The notes under the pieces: model-generated
Told to the model about the DNA's origin: nothing
What the model saw: only the letters and a program-made list of their open reading frames with translations
The model's database searches: none
Shown here: positions 20,341 to 29,471 of the stretch, piece by piece
Numbering within the stretch: position 1 is the stretch's first letter
Layout: each line of letters opens with the position of its first letter
Source: Biomaibacter acetigenes
GTDB lineage: Bacteria > Bacillota > Thermosediminibacteria > Thermosediminibacterales > Tepidanaerobacteraceae
DNA: 64,000 bases
Assembly (NCBI RefSeq): GCF_003691585.1
Contig: NZ_CP033169.1
Span: 1 to 64,000 of the forward strand
Reading direction: 5' to 3'
Position numbers and translations under genes: made by a program

Positions 20341-21536
20341 AGATGAATACTGAAGGGGACACGAACGGTAATATGGATGATATTATGCAAAAACAGATAA
20401 ATGAATGGTTTGATAAAGAGGATAGAGTTTTACCCATATTGAAGGAATTAATAAGATTCAGGAGCGTCAATCCACCGGGAAACGAACATTCCCTTGCGGT
20501 TTTCATATGTGAGTGGCTTGCAGACAGAGGTTTTGATGTAACCGTGCAGCGGGTGGAAGAGGGACGTTCCAACATTATAGCCAATTTTGGGTGCAGCGGT
20601 CACATCGGTATGATTCTTAACGGGCATCTCGACGTAGTCCCTGCTGCAGGCGAGTGGAGATATCCTCCCTTTGAAGCTACTTTGGAAAACGGTAAGATTT
20701 ACGGTAGAGGTACTGCGGATATGAAAGGCGGAATAGCAGCGATGATGGCCGCTGCAGAGTTTATATCCACTTTTAGGCTGGCCGGAAGTAAAAAGCTTTC
20801 GCTTGTGTTTGTATGCGATGAAGAAAGCGGCAACAAAGGAATGCGCAGGTATGTGGCCGATAGAATAACAGCCGATGCGGCTATAATAGGTGAACCCACA
20901 CAGTTGGAAATTCATACGGGACATAGAGGATTTATGAATATTAAAATAACTGCCTATGGAATTTCCTGTCACTCCAGCCATCCCGAAAACGGAATAAATG
21001 CCATATATATAATGTCAGACATCATCCAGAATCTTAAAAAGTATCAGGAGCATTTAAAAAGCAGGAAGGATAAATACCTGGGCAACGCCACAATTTCAGT
21101 AGGAACGATAAAAGGCGGTATAAAAGTTAATATAGTTCCGGACGAATGCACCATTGAAATGGAACGGAGGCTGTTGCCTGGGGAAACCAGGGAAGAAATA
21201 ATCAATGAACTGAAAACCTGGATAAACTGCAGTGAAGAAGTCATAGAAATTGAAACCCTTCCCGAGCTTAAAGCATCGGGCTCTAAACCGGACAGTGTTC
21301 TGGTTCGGGATTTAAGCCTTCTAATTCAAAAGTCCTTTGGTAAGGCTCCGATGGTAAAGGCATTTCCAGCGGGATGTGAAGCATCATTTTTTACAGAGGA
21401 ACTTAATATACCGGCGGTAATATTTGGCCCGGGGAGTCTGGAACAGGCTCACAGATCGGATGAGTGGGTATGTGAAAAACAGTTGAGAAAAGCTGCCAAA
21501 ATTTATTCCGGGATTTCGTTAAAATACACCAAATAG
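20337..21536 (+). CDS. M20 family metallo-hydrolase (ArgE/DapE-type deacylase)
   Basis: Zinc-dependent amidohydrolase of about 399 residues. Metal-site motifs are GHLDVVP (His97, Asp99), GRGTADMKGG (Asp128) and the catalytic pair in CDEESG. A dimerisation domain follows (GHRGFMNIKITAYGISCHSSHPENG), with the late metal His in the C-terminal EQAHRSDEW. Relatives remove acyl, succinyl or carbamoyl groups from amino acids. ATG 20337 overlaps the previous stop (ATGA) with AGGAG upstream; GTG 20331 and ATG 20343 are alternatives. It probably releases a free amino acid from the imported conjugate. Confidence 0.85.
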   Translation: MKMNTEGDTNGNMDDIMQKQINEWFDKEDRVLPILKELIRFRSVNPPGNEHSLAVFICEWLADRGFDVTVQRVEEGRSNIIANFGCSGHIGMILNGHLDVVPAAGEWRYPPFEATLENGKIYGRGTADMKGGIAAMMAAAEFISTFRLAGSKKLSLVFVCDEESGNKGMRRYVADRITADAAIIGEPTQLEIHTGHRGFMNIKITAYGISCHSSHPENGINAIYIMSDIIQNLKKYQEHLKSRKDKYLGNATISVGTIKGGIKVNIVPDECTIEMERRLLPGETREEIINELKTWINCSEEVIEIETLPELKASGSKPDSVLVRDLSLLIQKSFGKAPMVKAFPAGCEASFFTEELNIPAVIFGPGSLEQAHRSDEWVCEKQLRKAAKIYSGISLKYTK

Positions 21537-21563
21537 CGCTATAGTGTCTGGGGGTCAGGATAT

Positions 21564-22805
21564 ATGAAAGCTATTTATATGAAATGTGTAAAATGCGGCA
21601 ATCAGCAGCAGCTGAGTCAGAATTACAGCTGCAAACAGTGCGGAGGCATTTTACAGATCCAATACGATTACAGCAATTCCGAAATCAGAAAAAAAAGTGA
21701 AAGAATTGGGCTGCTAAAATATGCCGATTATCTTCCGGTTAACGCCGAGTATTTTGTCACTTTGGGAGAAGGCGATACGCCGCTATTGAAGGCGAATCAC
21801 TTGGGCAGATGGCTTGGGCTGAAAAAGCTTTACCTAAAGGATGAAGGATGCAATCCCACCGGCTCCTTTAAAGACAGGTCCGTAGCCGTGGGTATATCCA
21901 AAACTCTGGAATTTGGAGCAAATACGATTATTATAGCTTCTTCGGGCAACGGAGGCGCTTCGGCTGCTGCCTATGCCGCAAAGGCCGGACTCAGAGCGGT
22001 GGTGATAGTTCCAGCCGACACCCCCATTAACAAGGTAAATCAAGCGATCATGTACGGGGCGCAGGTAATCAAGGTTGAAGGTCCCTACAGCAACTCGTAC
22101 CATGTGGCGAAAAAAGCAGCGGAAAATTATGGCTGGGTAAATTTAACCACCACTTTTATAAACCCTTACATTGTCGAGGGAAATAAGACCATAGCTTACG
22201 AAATAGTTGAATCTTTGGGATGGACTGTTCCGAACTGGATAGTTGTTCCCGTAGGCGATGGCCCCGTACTTGTAGGCATATGGAGAGGGTTCATGGATTT
22301 AAAAGCCGTGGGTGCCATATCGAGGCTTCCAAAAATTGCAGCGGTTCAGGCCGAAAGATGCGCTCCCATAGTCAGGGCATTTGAAAATGGTAAAGATACT
22401 GTGGACCCCTGGACAATGGGTGCAGGCACTATCGCCTCCGGGATTGCCGACACTCTGGACGGATATAGTGAAGACGGGACATTGACATTAAAATGTATCA
22501 GGGAGTCTGAAGGATATGCCGTATCACTGAGCGAAGAGGAAATTTGGGAGTCTGTGGTTACCCTGGCAAGAGCGGAAGGTGTTTTTGCGGAGCCAACGGG
22601 AGCTGTTTCGGTGATAGGCATGAGGAAAATGATAGCCCAGGGCCTGATGACATCCAATGAAACTGTAGTAGCCATAATTACGGGCAATGGCTTAAAAACT
22701 CCTCATTTGCCTCCGAATTACAGCCATGAGCCTCAGGTGGTAAAAGACGCCGATGAACTCAATGGACTTATTCTGGAAAGGAACTGTCTTCCGCACGCAA
22801 TATAA
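21564..22805 (+). CDS. Threonine synthase-like PLP enzyme with N-terminal zinc ribbon
   Basis: Fold-type II PLP enzyme of 413 residues. A rubredoxin-like zinc ribbon with Cys8, Cys11, Cys23 and Cys26 precedes the catalytic domain; the PLP lysine lies in NPTGSFKDR (Lys103), and SSGNGGASAAAYAAKAG binds the phosphate side. The family contains threonine synthases, but the catabolic context (M20 deacylase, RidA, dehydratase, aminotransferase) makes a biosynthetic role doubtful. A paralogue with the same ribbon occurs at 46055. Ribosome binding site is weak. Confidence 0.82.
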   Translation: MKAIYMKCVKCGNQQQLSQNYSCKQCGGILQIQYDYSNSEIRKKSERIGLLKYADYLPVNAEYFVTLGEGDTPLLKANHLGRWLGLKKLYLKDEGCNPTGSFKDRSVAVGISKTLEFGANTIIIASSGNGGASAAAYAAKAGLRAVVIVPADTPINKVNQAIMYGAQVIKVEGPYSNSYHVAKKAAENYGWVNLTTTFINPYIVEGNKTIAYEIVESLGWTVPNWIVVPVGDGPVLVGIWRGFMDLKAVGAISRLPKIAAVQAERCAPIVRAFENGKDTVDPWTMGAGTIASGIADTLDGYSEDGTLTLKCIRESEGYAVSLSEEEIWESVVTLARAEGVFAEPTGAVSVIGMRKMIAQGLMTSNETVVAIITGNGLKTPHLPPNYSHEPQVVKDADELNGLILERNCLPHAI

Positions 22806-22832
22806 AAATACTTTTTTATGGAAGGTGATTTA

Positions 22833-23291
22833 ATGAATGCCGAAAGAATATTAAAAGAAAAGTACGGTCTGGAATTGCCGGAACCTCCGAAACCTGCGGG
22901 CCTTTATATACCGGTTTATCAGGTCGGCCAGCTGGTTTACGTTTCAGGGCAGACCCCCACCATAAACGGTAAACTTTTGTTTGAAGGGAAACTGGGGAGA
23001 GATTTGACGGTGGAGCAGGGTCAGCAGGCCGCACGGTATGCCGTGATAAACTGCCTTGCACTGTTAAAACAGCACCTTGGAGACCTGGATAGAGTAAAAC
23101 ATTTTGTCCAACTTTTGGGATTCGTCAGAAGCGATGAGAATTTCAAAGACCAACCGGCGGTCATAAATGGTGCCTCGGCAGTATTGCTGGACATTTTCGG
23201 AGAGAAAGGAGCCCATACGAGACTTGCGCTGGGGACCAATGAACTTCCGGGCGGCGCTCCTGTAGAAGTTACATTTATAGCAGAAGTATAA
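22833..23291 (+). CDS. RidA/YjgF family protein
   Basis: Protein of 152 residues from the RidA superfamily, whose best-known members hydrolyse reactive enamine/imine products of PLP dehydratases. The core stretch LVYVSGQTPTINGK and the C-terminal GAPVEVTFIAEV are typical of the longer RidA-like subgroup; the canonical active-site Arg is not certain here (TRLALGTNELPGG). ATG 22833 has GGAAGGTGA upstream. It lies between two PLP enzymes, in line with detoxifying their released imines. Confidence 0.85.
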   Translation: MNAERILKEKYGLELPEPPKPAGLYIPVYQVGQLVYVSGQTPTINGKLLFEGKLGRDLTVEQGQQAARYAVINCLALLKQHLGDLDRVKHFVQLLGFVRSDENFKDQPAVINGASAVLLDIFGEKGAHTRLALGTNELPGGAPVEVTFIAEV

Positions 23292-23310
23292 CATAACATT
23301 TTGATAAATT

Positions 23311-23357
23311 TCAGGCATTGAAGTTTGCCACCGGCATTGCTGGCCTTTAATGCCTGA
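23311..23357 (+). other. Intercistronic stem-loop
   Basis: TCAGGCATTGAAG (23311-23323) pairs with CTTTAATGCCTGA (23345-23357) as a 13-bp stem with one G-U pair, and an inner GCCA/TGGC stem inside the loop. Only a weak T-stretch follows, so a processing or partial-stop hairpin is more likely than a full terminator. Confidence 0.5.
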
Positions 23358-23399
23358 TTTGTTGCCTGAATCTTTGCAGCATATACTGGAGGTGTTTTA

Positions 23400-24359
23400 T
23401 TGATCAGCATTTCTGATATCTGGGAAGCCAGAAGAAAAATAACTGAAAACGTATGGAGAACAAGACTGGTTTTTTCTAGGAGTTTAAGCGAAAAAATGGG
23501 AACAATGGTGTACCTGAAGCCGGAAAATCTACAAAAGACCGGCTCTTTTAAAGTGAGAGGAGCAATGAACAAAATACTATCCATACCTGAAAAGGAGCGG
23601 CACAGGGGCGTAGTTGCGTTTTCCTCAGGGAATCACGCCCAGGGTGTCGCATTTTCAGCGAAACTTGCCGGTGTTTCAGCCACCATTGTCATGCCAGAAT
23701 GGGCCGCCAAAAATAAAATGGCTGCCACCAGGTCTTACGGAGCAAGAGTTGTACAGTATGGGAAAAACTCTGTGGAGATGGAATCAAAAGCGCGAGCAAT
23801 CATGGAAAGCGATAACAGATTGTTTGTTCACCCTTTCGATGATGAGGATATTATAGCAGGTCAGGGAACGATAGGATTGGAAATTTTAGAGGACCTGCCG
23901 GATGTGGATACGATTTTTATACCCATCGGAGGAGGAGGATTGATTTCTGGAATCAGCCTTGCAGTCAAGAGCATCTATCCAAAAATAAGGATTGTAGGCG
24001 TACAGCCTTCGAATTCGTGTTCGATGCTGGTCTCCAGGAAAGCCGGAAAAATAAACGAGATAGAAAGCTGCGATACCATAGCCGACGGCCTTACGGCCAA
24101 AAGACCTGGAGAAAACACCTTCAGCCTTTGCGAAAAATATGTGGATGACATAATCACAGTAAATGATGATGAAATAGTAGAGACCATGTGCCTTCTGCTG
24201 GAAAGGACGAAGCAGCTTGCTGAACCGTCAGGGGTTGTCGGCCTGGCAGGCATCATGAGCGGTAGGATCGGGCTTGGGAAAAAAAATGTTGCAGTTATAT
24301 CGGGGGGAAACTGTAATTTTTCAGTTTTAGCGGAGTGCATTATGAAAAGAGAAAAATGA
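23400..24359 (+). CDS. Threonine/serine dehydratase-like PLP enzyme
   Basis: Fold-type II PLP enzyme of 319 residues resembling catabolic threonine dehydratase and serine racemase. The PLP lysine is in KTGSFKVRGA (Lys51), the glycine-rich phosphate loop is GGGGLISG, and the end has SGGNCN. It lacks the C-terminal ACT domains of biosynthetic IlvA. TTG 23400 has GGAGGTG 6-7 bases upstream. The likely reaction is deamination of a hydroxy amino acid to a 2-oxo acid, with RidA next door handling the intermediate; substrate not established. Confidence 0.82.
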   Translation: MISISDIWEARRKITENVWRTRLVFSRSLSEKMGTMVYLKPENLQKTGSFKVRGAMNKILSIPEKERHRGVVAFSSGNHAQGVAFSAKLAGVSATIVMPEWAAKNKMAATRSYGARVVQYGKNSVEMESKARAIMESDNRLFVHPFDDEDIIAGQGTIGLEILEDLPDVDTIFIPIGGGGLISGISLAVKSIYPKIRIVGVQPSNSCSMLVSRKAGKINEIESCDTIADGLTAKRPGENTFSLCEKYVDDIITVNDDEIVETMCLLLERTKQLAEPSGVVGLAGIMSGRIGLGKKNVAVISGGNCNFSVLAECIMKREK

Positions 24360-24414
24360 CTTTATTTTTTAAATAAATCCATATATATTATTTAAGTTGA
24401 CTGGAGGAGCAATA

Positions 24415-25563
24415 ATGCAAAAAAAATTATTGATGATTCCTGGCCCGTGCGATGTAGAGGAAGATGTCTTGCAGAATATGGGCAAGCAGGTTGTTTGCCA
24501 CTACGGGCACGATTGGGTTAAAATTTACAACGATACCCGCAATTTAATAAAAAAGTTGTTAAATACCTCGGGAGAGGTATTTATTGTTAACGGTTCGGGA
24601 CATCTTGCGGTTGAAACAATGTTGCTGGCGCTCGCTGAAGAAAAAGATGAACTGGCTGTGGTTGACAACGGATTTTTTGCTCATAGAATGATCGAAATTT
24701 TAAAAACTTATAATCTTTCGCCCAAAGTTTTAGAAATAGAATGGGGAAAAAACATTTGTCCGGAGCAGGTAGAAAAATTCTTAAACACCAGCAGAGGGAT
24801 AAAAACTCTAGCAATTGTCCACAGCGAAACCAGCACGGGCGTGCTGACTCCGATAAAAGATATTGGAGGGATCACCCGCCGGAAAGGAGTGCTACTTGCG
24901 GTCGATGCGGTATCTTCTGCCGGAATTGTACCGATAGATATGGACGGCTGGGGTGTTGATATGTGCGCCACGGCTTCGCAGAAAGGTCTGGGAGCTCCGC
25001 CGGGACTTGCAATCCTGGCTGCCGGCAAGGAGGCCATGGAATACGTAAGAAGGAGGAAAAAGCCCGTTCCCGGATGGTATGCCAATCTTCAAGTTTGGGA
25101 TAGATTCAATACCGAACAGGCAGGATTTCAACCCTACAGCATAACCATGGCGGTAAACCAGATATTTGCCCTGCAAAAGAGCCTTCAAAACATTTTGGAT
25201 GAAGGAATCCGGGAGAGATATGAAAGACATATTCTCCTGGCAGACATGATGAGATGCGGGATAGAAGCTTGCGGCATCAGTATTTTTTCAAGGCAACAGC
25301 TACTGACACCGGTAATAACGGTAGCGGAGTTTCCGGAGGATATTGATTCCGGCAGGTTTGTAGATTATCTGGATAAGAATTTCAGCATCCTGATTGCCAA
25401 CGGCCTGGGGCCATTGAGAGGAAGAACTGTGCGCATAGGGCATATGGGAAAAAATGCTGCAAAAAGAAATATAGTGCCGATTCTTATCGGATTGGAGAAC
25501 TTTTTAAAAACAAACGGCAAAGCTGTAAATCGAGGGATTGCACTGGACATATTTATGAAATAA
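24415..25563 (+). CDS. Class V aminotransferase (alanine-glyoxylate/serine-pyruvate type)
   Basis: PLP aminotransferase of 382 residues. It starts MQKKLLMIPGPCDV, a family hallmark, and the PLP lysine is in SQKGLGAPPG (Lys190). Relatives transfer amino groups between alanine, serine or ureidoglycine and glyoxylate; a ureidoglycine-glyoxylate activity would fit a ureide pathway but is speculative. ATG 24415 follows GGAGGAG. It is the last gene of the sigma-54 train. Confidence 0.85.
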   Translation: MQKKLLMIPGPCDVEEDVLQNMGKQVVCHYGHDWVKIYNDTRNLIKKLLNTSGEVFIVNGSGHLAVETMLLALAEEKDELAVVDNGFFAHRMIEILKTYNLSPKVLEIEWGKNICPEQVEKFLNTSRGIKTLAIVHSETSTGVLTPIKDIGGITRRKGVLLAVDAVSSAGIVPIDMDGWGVDMCATASQKGLGAPPGLAILAAGKEAMEYVRRRKKPVPGWYANLQVWDRFNTEQAGFQPYSITMAVNQIFALQKSLQNILDEGIRERYERHILLADMMRCGIEACGISIFSRQQLLTPVITVAEFPEDIDSGRFVDYLDKNFSILIANGLGPLRGRTVRIGHMGKNAAKRNIVPILIGLENFLKTNGKAVNRGIALDIFMK

Positions 25564-25621
25564 AAAATTTTTATATTATTATTGTAAATCTGTCATCAAA
25601 AGATCAGTGCGGGACACAGGT

Positions 25622-25655
25622 ATTTTTTATCATGGCTGCGGCTGTGATAAAAAAT
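25622..25655. other. Large AT-stem hairpin between accessory train and core operon
   Basis: ATTTTTTATCA (25622-25632) pairs with TGATAAAAAAT (25645-25655) across a 12-base GC-rich loop. The A and T tracts lie inside the stem, so it could stop transcription from either side, but it is not a classical terminator. Confidence 0.45.
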
Positions 25656-25682
25656 GTTCAAATAGCATGTTGAGAAGGTTTA

Positions 25683-25691
25683 TGGTATAAT
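25683..25691 (+). promoter_or_regulatory. Extended -10 promoter of the decarboxylase-tmk operon
   Basis: TGGTATAAT is an extended -10 element 26 bases before the decarboxylase ATG. No good -35 box is seen at 17 bases, as expected for extended -10 promoters. The same element occurs at 31430. Confidence 0.55.
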
Positions 25692-25716
25692 GGAAAAAAA
25701 CTGATTTTTAGATGGA

Positions 25717-27225
25717 ATGATGGTTATGGGCAAAAAGCCGGATATGCCTCTGGTGAGGGCATTAAGACGATATGCGAAGAAACGTTCAACCAGGTTTCAC
25801 ATGCCGGGTCACAAGGGCGGCAGGGGTGTTCTGCGGGATTTTAGAAGACTTTTTAAGAAAAACATTTTAAATTGGGATGTGACGGAAATCCCTGGCATGG
25901 ATAATCTCCATGAGCCCCAGGGAGTCATCAAAAAGGCCGAAGAAATGCTGGCAAGACTTTACGGTACCGACAGGTCTTTTTTCCTGGTGAACGGCTCCAC
26001 CTCCGGAGTGCTGGCCATGATGGGTGCAGCGCTCAATCCCGGTGACAGCGTGATCATATCCAGGGCCAGCCACCGCTCGGTGCTGTCGGGGCTGGTTTTG
26101 ACCGGGGCAAGGCCGGTTTATGTGATGCCGGAGTGGCATGAGGAACTCGGGGTTTACACACAAATTACGCCCGAGGTTCTGCGAAAGGTTATAAAGGAAA
26201 ACCCGGGAGCCAGGGCCATTGTAATTACAAATCCCACATATCAGGGGTTCTGTCCGGATTTAAAGGAGATATGTGAAATAGCCCGGCAGAATAATATGCT
26301 GGTTCTGGTGGATGAGGCTCACGGTCCGCACCTGGCTTTCAGCCCGCATTTGCCGCCAACTGCTGGGGATTTTGATGTAGATGTCTGGGTCCAGAGTCCC
26401 CATAAGATGCTGTCATCCCTTACCCAGAGCGCATGGCTTCATGTGAAAGGCGAAAGGATAGATAAAGAGAGGCTTTCCTCATATCTTGGCATTGTTACCA
26501 GCACCAGCCCTTCTTATATCCTCATGGCATCTCTGGATTACGCCAGGGCATTGATGGAAAGGCGCGGCAGGCATCTTGTAGAAAAGGCTTTAAACATGGC
26601 CGGCATAGCCAGGACTTTCATAAACATGCATACTGATTTTTATTGTGCCGGAGATGAACTAAAGGGCAGAGCGGGAATATCCGATATAGACCTTTCCCGC
26701 CTTATGGTGAATGTGTCGGGAGCGGGTTTCACCGGTTTTGAAGTGGAAAATTTGCTGAGGCGTAAATTTAACATATATGCAGAATATGCGGATTTATGCA
26801 ATGTTTATTTTCTGGTGACCTCAGGGAACAACAGCAAAGACATCAGGAATTTGATAGATGCTTTAATAGATATATCAAAGCATAAAATAAAATATAAAGA
26901 TTATAGGTATTCAAGCACCGGGCAAGGACATACAAATATCCATGAATTACTCGTCAACCTTTCCACCATCATGAAAAAACTTCCACAAAAGGCTATGGAA
27001 CCCCGGGAAGCATTTATTTCCAGGGGTGAATGGGTGCCTCTAAAGCATGCCGAAGGGCGAATTGTGAAAAAAGCTCTGGTGCCTTATCCGCCGGGAGTAC
27101 CTCTGCTTACACCTGGGGAAATGGTGGAAAATGAGGATATCGGTGTGATTAAAAGACTCATAGAAGCGGGTTGCTCAATGCAGGGAATTGATAACAATAA
27201 TAGAATATATGTAACTGTTCATTAA
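25717..27225 (+). CDS. Orn/Lys/Arg decarboxylase family PLP enzyme
   Basis: Fold-type I PLP decarboxylase of 502 residues (YaaO/SpeA group). Motifs are RFHMPGHKGGRG near the N-terminus, GSTSGVLAM for PLP phosphate, VDEAHGPHLAF with the PLP-contact Asp, and SPHKMLSSLTQSAW with the PLP lysine. It makes a polyamine precursor by decarboxylating arginine, ornithine or lysine; which one is uncertain. ATG codons at 25717, 25720 and 25726 are all possible, with GATGGA upstream. It opens the block shared with B. subtilis (yaaO-tmk-yaaQ-yaaR-holB-yaaT). Confidence 0.9.
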   Translation: MMVMGKKPDMPLVRALRRYAKKRSTRFHMPGHKGGRGVLRDFRRLFKKNILNWDVTEIPGMDNLHEPQGVIKKAEEMLARLYGTDRSFFLVNGSTSGVLAMMGAALNPGDSVIISRASHRSVLSGLVLTGARPVYVMPEWHEELGVYTQITPEVLRKVIKENPGARAIVITNPTYQGFCPDLKEICEIARQNNMLVLVDEAHGPHLAFSPHLPPTAGDFDVDVWVQSPHKMLSSLTQSAWLHVKGERIDKERLSSYLGIVTSTSPSYILMASLDYARALMERRGRHLVEKALNMAGIARTFINMHTDFYCAGDELKGRAGISDIDLSRLMVNVSGAGFTGFEVENLLRRKFNIYAEYADLCNVYFLVTSGNNSKDIRNLIDALIDISKHKIKYKDYRYSSTGQGHTNIHELLVNLSTIMKKLPQKAMEPREAFISRGEWVPLKHAEGRIVKKALVPYPPGVPLLTPGEMVENEDIGVIKRLIEAGCSMQGIDNNNRIYVTVH

Positions 27226-27244
27226 AATTCAAAAGAGGTATTTT

Positions 27245-27856
27245 ATGAAGGGAAAATTCATAACCATTGAAGGCCCTGACGGAGCCGGCAAGACCACCCA
27301 GGTGAAAAAAATCTATGAATACCTGACTTCCAGAGGCAGGAAGGTGCTGGTGACCAGGGAGCCGGGAGGCACCGCCCTCGGGGAAAAGCTCAGAGAAGTG
27401 CTGCTTTCTCTGGCGGGAGAAAGCCCGGTACCCGAGGCCGAAGCCCTTATATATGCCGCATCCAGGGCTCAGCTCATAAAAAATGTCATATCGCCGGCTC
27501 TTTTACGAGGAACTTATGTCTTGTGTGACCGCTTTGTGGATTCCAGCCTGGCCTACCAGGGATGGGCCCGGGGTCTTGGCATTGAGGAGATACTGGGGAT
27601 AAACCGGTGGTTTATAGGAGAATTGTGGCCGGACCTTACCATACTGTTGGATATAGACCCCGAAGTATCCCTCAAAAGGCTTGAGAGGGCAAGGGACCGC
27701 CTGGAAAAGGAAACTCTGGAATTTCACAAAAGAGTGCGGGAGGGCTTCTTAAAAGTGCGCGAGATATTCCCCGAAAGGATAGTGGCGGTAGATGCCTCCA
27801 GAAGCCCCGAGGAAGTCTTTGATAGAATATCCGCATATATCCGAAAGATGTTATGA
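27245..27856 (+). CDS. tmk: Thymidylate kinase
   Basis: dTMP kinase of 203 residues that makes dTDP. Walker A is EGPDGAGKTT near residues 7-16, followed by TREPGGT and the DRF motif (CDRFVDSSLAYQG). The ATG has an AGAGGT site and the end overlaps the adjacent frame. Core replication gene in conserved order. Confidence 0.96.
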   Translation: MKGKFITIEGPDGAGKTTQVKKIYEYLTSRGRKVLVTREPGGTALGEKLREVLLSLAGESPVPEAEALIYAASRAQLIKNVISPALLRGTYVLCDRFVDSSLAYQGWARGLGIEEILGINRWFIGELWPDLTILLDIDPEVSLKRLERARDRLEKETLEFHKRVREGFLKVREIFPERIVAVDASRSPEEVFDRISAYIRKML

Positions 27857-27873
27857 GGAAAGGGGAGATTTGC

Positions 27874-28197
27874 ATGAAGATGGTCATGGCGGTAGTCCAG
27901 GACAGCGATGCGGCCAGGCTGATAGAGCAGCTTACCGAAAACAAATTCGGTGTCACAAAGCTGGCCAGCACCGGAGGGTTTTTGAAGAGCGGCAACACCA
28001 CGCTGATGATAGGGGTGGAGGAAGAGCGGCTGGAAGAGCTCATAAGCCTTATAGAAAAGGTGTGCCGCCCCAGAAAGCAGGTAGTGACTCCATTTCCCGG
28101 CGGTCCCGGAGATGCCTATGTGCCTTATCCTATAGAGGTGACCGTGGGAGGAGCCACAGTCTTTGTCCTGAACATCGAGAGGTTTGAAAAGATATGA
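27874..28197 (+). CDS. darA: Cyclic-di-AMP receptor DarA (PII-like, DUF970)
   Basis: PII-like trimeric protein of 107 residues that binds c-di-AMP in B. subtilis (YaaQ). Typical sequences are MVMAVVQDSDAARLIEQL, FGVTKLASTGGFLKSGNTT and the C-terminal TVGGATVFVLNIERF. ATG 27874 follows AAGGGGAG; an in-frame ATG at 27853 overlapping tmk lacks a proper site. Its partner is not known. Confidence 0.92.
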   Translation: MKMVMAVVQDSDAARLIEQLTENKFGVTKLASTGGFLKSGNTTLMIGVEEERLEELISLIEKVCRPRKQVVTPFPGGPGDAYVPYPIEVTVGGATVFVLNIERFEKI

Positions 28198-28628
28198 AGG
28201 TAAATCTTTCGCCGGAATTTACCCTGCCCAGGGATATTGTACCCAGGTCCAGGGGCTCTGCCGGGACTTTTGATGAACACCTGCGGGCAATGACAGAAAT
28301 CCATTTAAGGGAGCGGCTCGACGGGGAGCTGGCGGCCATACATGAACAGGGCAGGAGGATGGCCAGGAACATGAGCCTTTCGGATTTGAAAAAATACCGG
28401 GACATGGTGGCAGGTTTTTTGAAGCTCTGCATAGCCGGAGGCCTGAGCTGCAAAGAAGAGAGGTTTTCCTCGCGCTACGGCAGGACAAAGGTGCTAACCA
28501 TTATAAAAACCGTTAACCAGAAGCTGCTGGCTATGGCTGAAGCCCTCCTTTCCGATAATAAGGATTCTCTTAAAGTCCTGGCCCTGGTGGATGAAATCCG
28601 AGGGCTTTTGCTGGACTTGTACGCATGA
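28194..28628 (+). CDS. yaaR: YaaR family protein (DUF327)
   Basis: Helical protein of 144 residues of unknown function, conserved between darA and holB in Firmicutes. It is predicted cytoplasmic with no catalytic motif. Its ATG overlaps the darA stop (ATGA). Confidence 0.85.
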   Translation: MKVNLSPEFTLPRDIVPRSRGSAGTFDEHLRAMTEIHLRERLDGELAAIHEQGRRMARNMSLSDLKKYRDMVAGFLKLCIAGGLSCKEERFSSRYGRTKVLTIIKTVNQKLLAMAEALLSDNKDSLKVLALVDEIRGLLLDLYA

Positions 28629-28637
28629 GGTGGTATT

Positions 28638-29471
28638 TTGGAAAAATTTTTGGAGACGCTTAAGGCAGGATTTGTTTCCCATGCTTATATATTTCTGGGG
28701 CCTGACGAAAGAGTTGAAAAGCAGGCAAAACTCCTTGCCAGAACAGTGAATTGTGAAAATGTTGAGCTTTCTCCTTGCGGTTTTTGCGATAACTGCCGAA
28801 AGATATTAAACGGCATTCATCCGGATGTGATGGAAATTTCTGCCGAAGGGGCTTCCATAAAGATAGATCAGGTGAGGAATCTCATACAGAGTTTTGCCGA
28901 AAAACCCCTGGAGGCTTCAAGAAAGGTATATATAATCCATGAGGCCCATAAGATGACCCCTGAGGCTCAGAATGCCCTGCTTAAAACTCTCGAAGAACCC
29001 GCCTCGCAGAGTACGGCGGTGCTGCTGACCGACAACCTTAAGCTGCTGCTTTCCACCGTAATATCCAGGTGCCAGGTGCTGGACTTTAGCTCTGCATCCC
29101 GAATGAATCCCCTTTGTGTTGAAACCAGGCAAAAAATTGCCGGCATGGTGCTGGAGATGGCAAAAAATCCTGAGATAGATCCGGGAAGCATGGCGCGTCA
29201 AATTGCAGAATTCGGAGAAGAACCTGAACAAGTCCTGGATTTTTTATCGAGTTTGTATAGGGATATCCTGGCGGTAAAAACTAAAAGCAGGGTATCTGCA
29301 ATCAATGCGGACCTTTCCGATGTTATATACCGGTGTGCGACACATATTACCGAAAAGTCCGCCGTAAAAGCCCTGGGCAGCGTTTTTTATCAAGCCAGGG
29401 CTGTAAAATCCAGAGGCAATCAGAATCTGATATGGTATAATCTGCTCATAGAGCTCCAGGAGGTGGTATAA
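28638..29471 (+). CDS. holB: DNA polymerase III delta-prime subunit
   Basis: Clamp-loader subunit of 277 residues. It has the zinc module (CGFCDNC preceded by a further Cys), ends the ATPase fold with HKMTPEAQNALLKTLEEP and retains the SRC arginine-finger motif (VISRCQVLDF). The Walker A site is degenerate (GPDERVEKQ), as expected for delta-prime. TTG 28638 has GAGGTGG upstream. Confidence 0.92.
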   Translation: MEKFLETLKAGFVSHAYIFLGPDERVEKQAKLLARTVNCENVELSPCGFCDNCRKILNGIHPDVMEISAEGASIKIDQVRNLIQSFAEKPLEASRKVYIIHEAHKMTPEAQNALLKTLEEPASQSTAVLLTDNLKLLLSTVISRCQVLDFSSASRMNPLCVETRQKIAGMVLEMAKNPEIDPGSMARQIAEFGEEPEQVLDFLSSLYRDILAVKTKSRVSAINADLSDVIYRCATHITEKSAVKALGSVFYQARAVKSRGNQNLIWYNLLIELQEVV

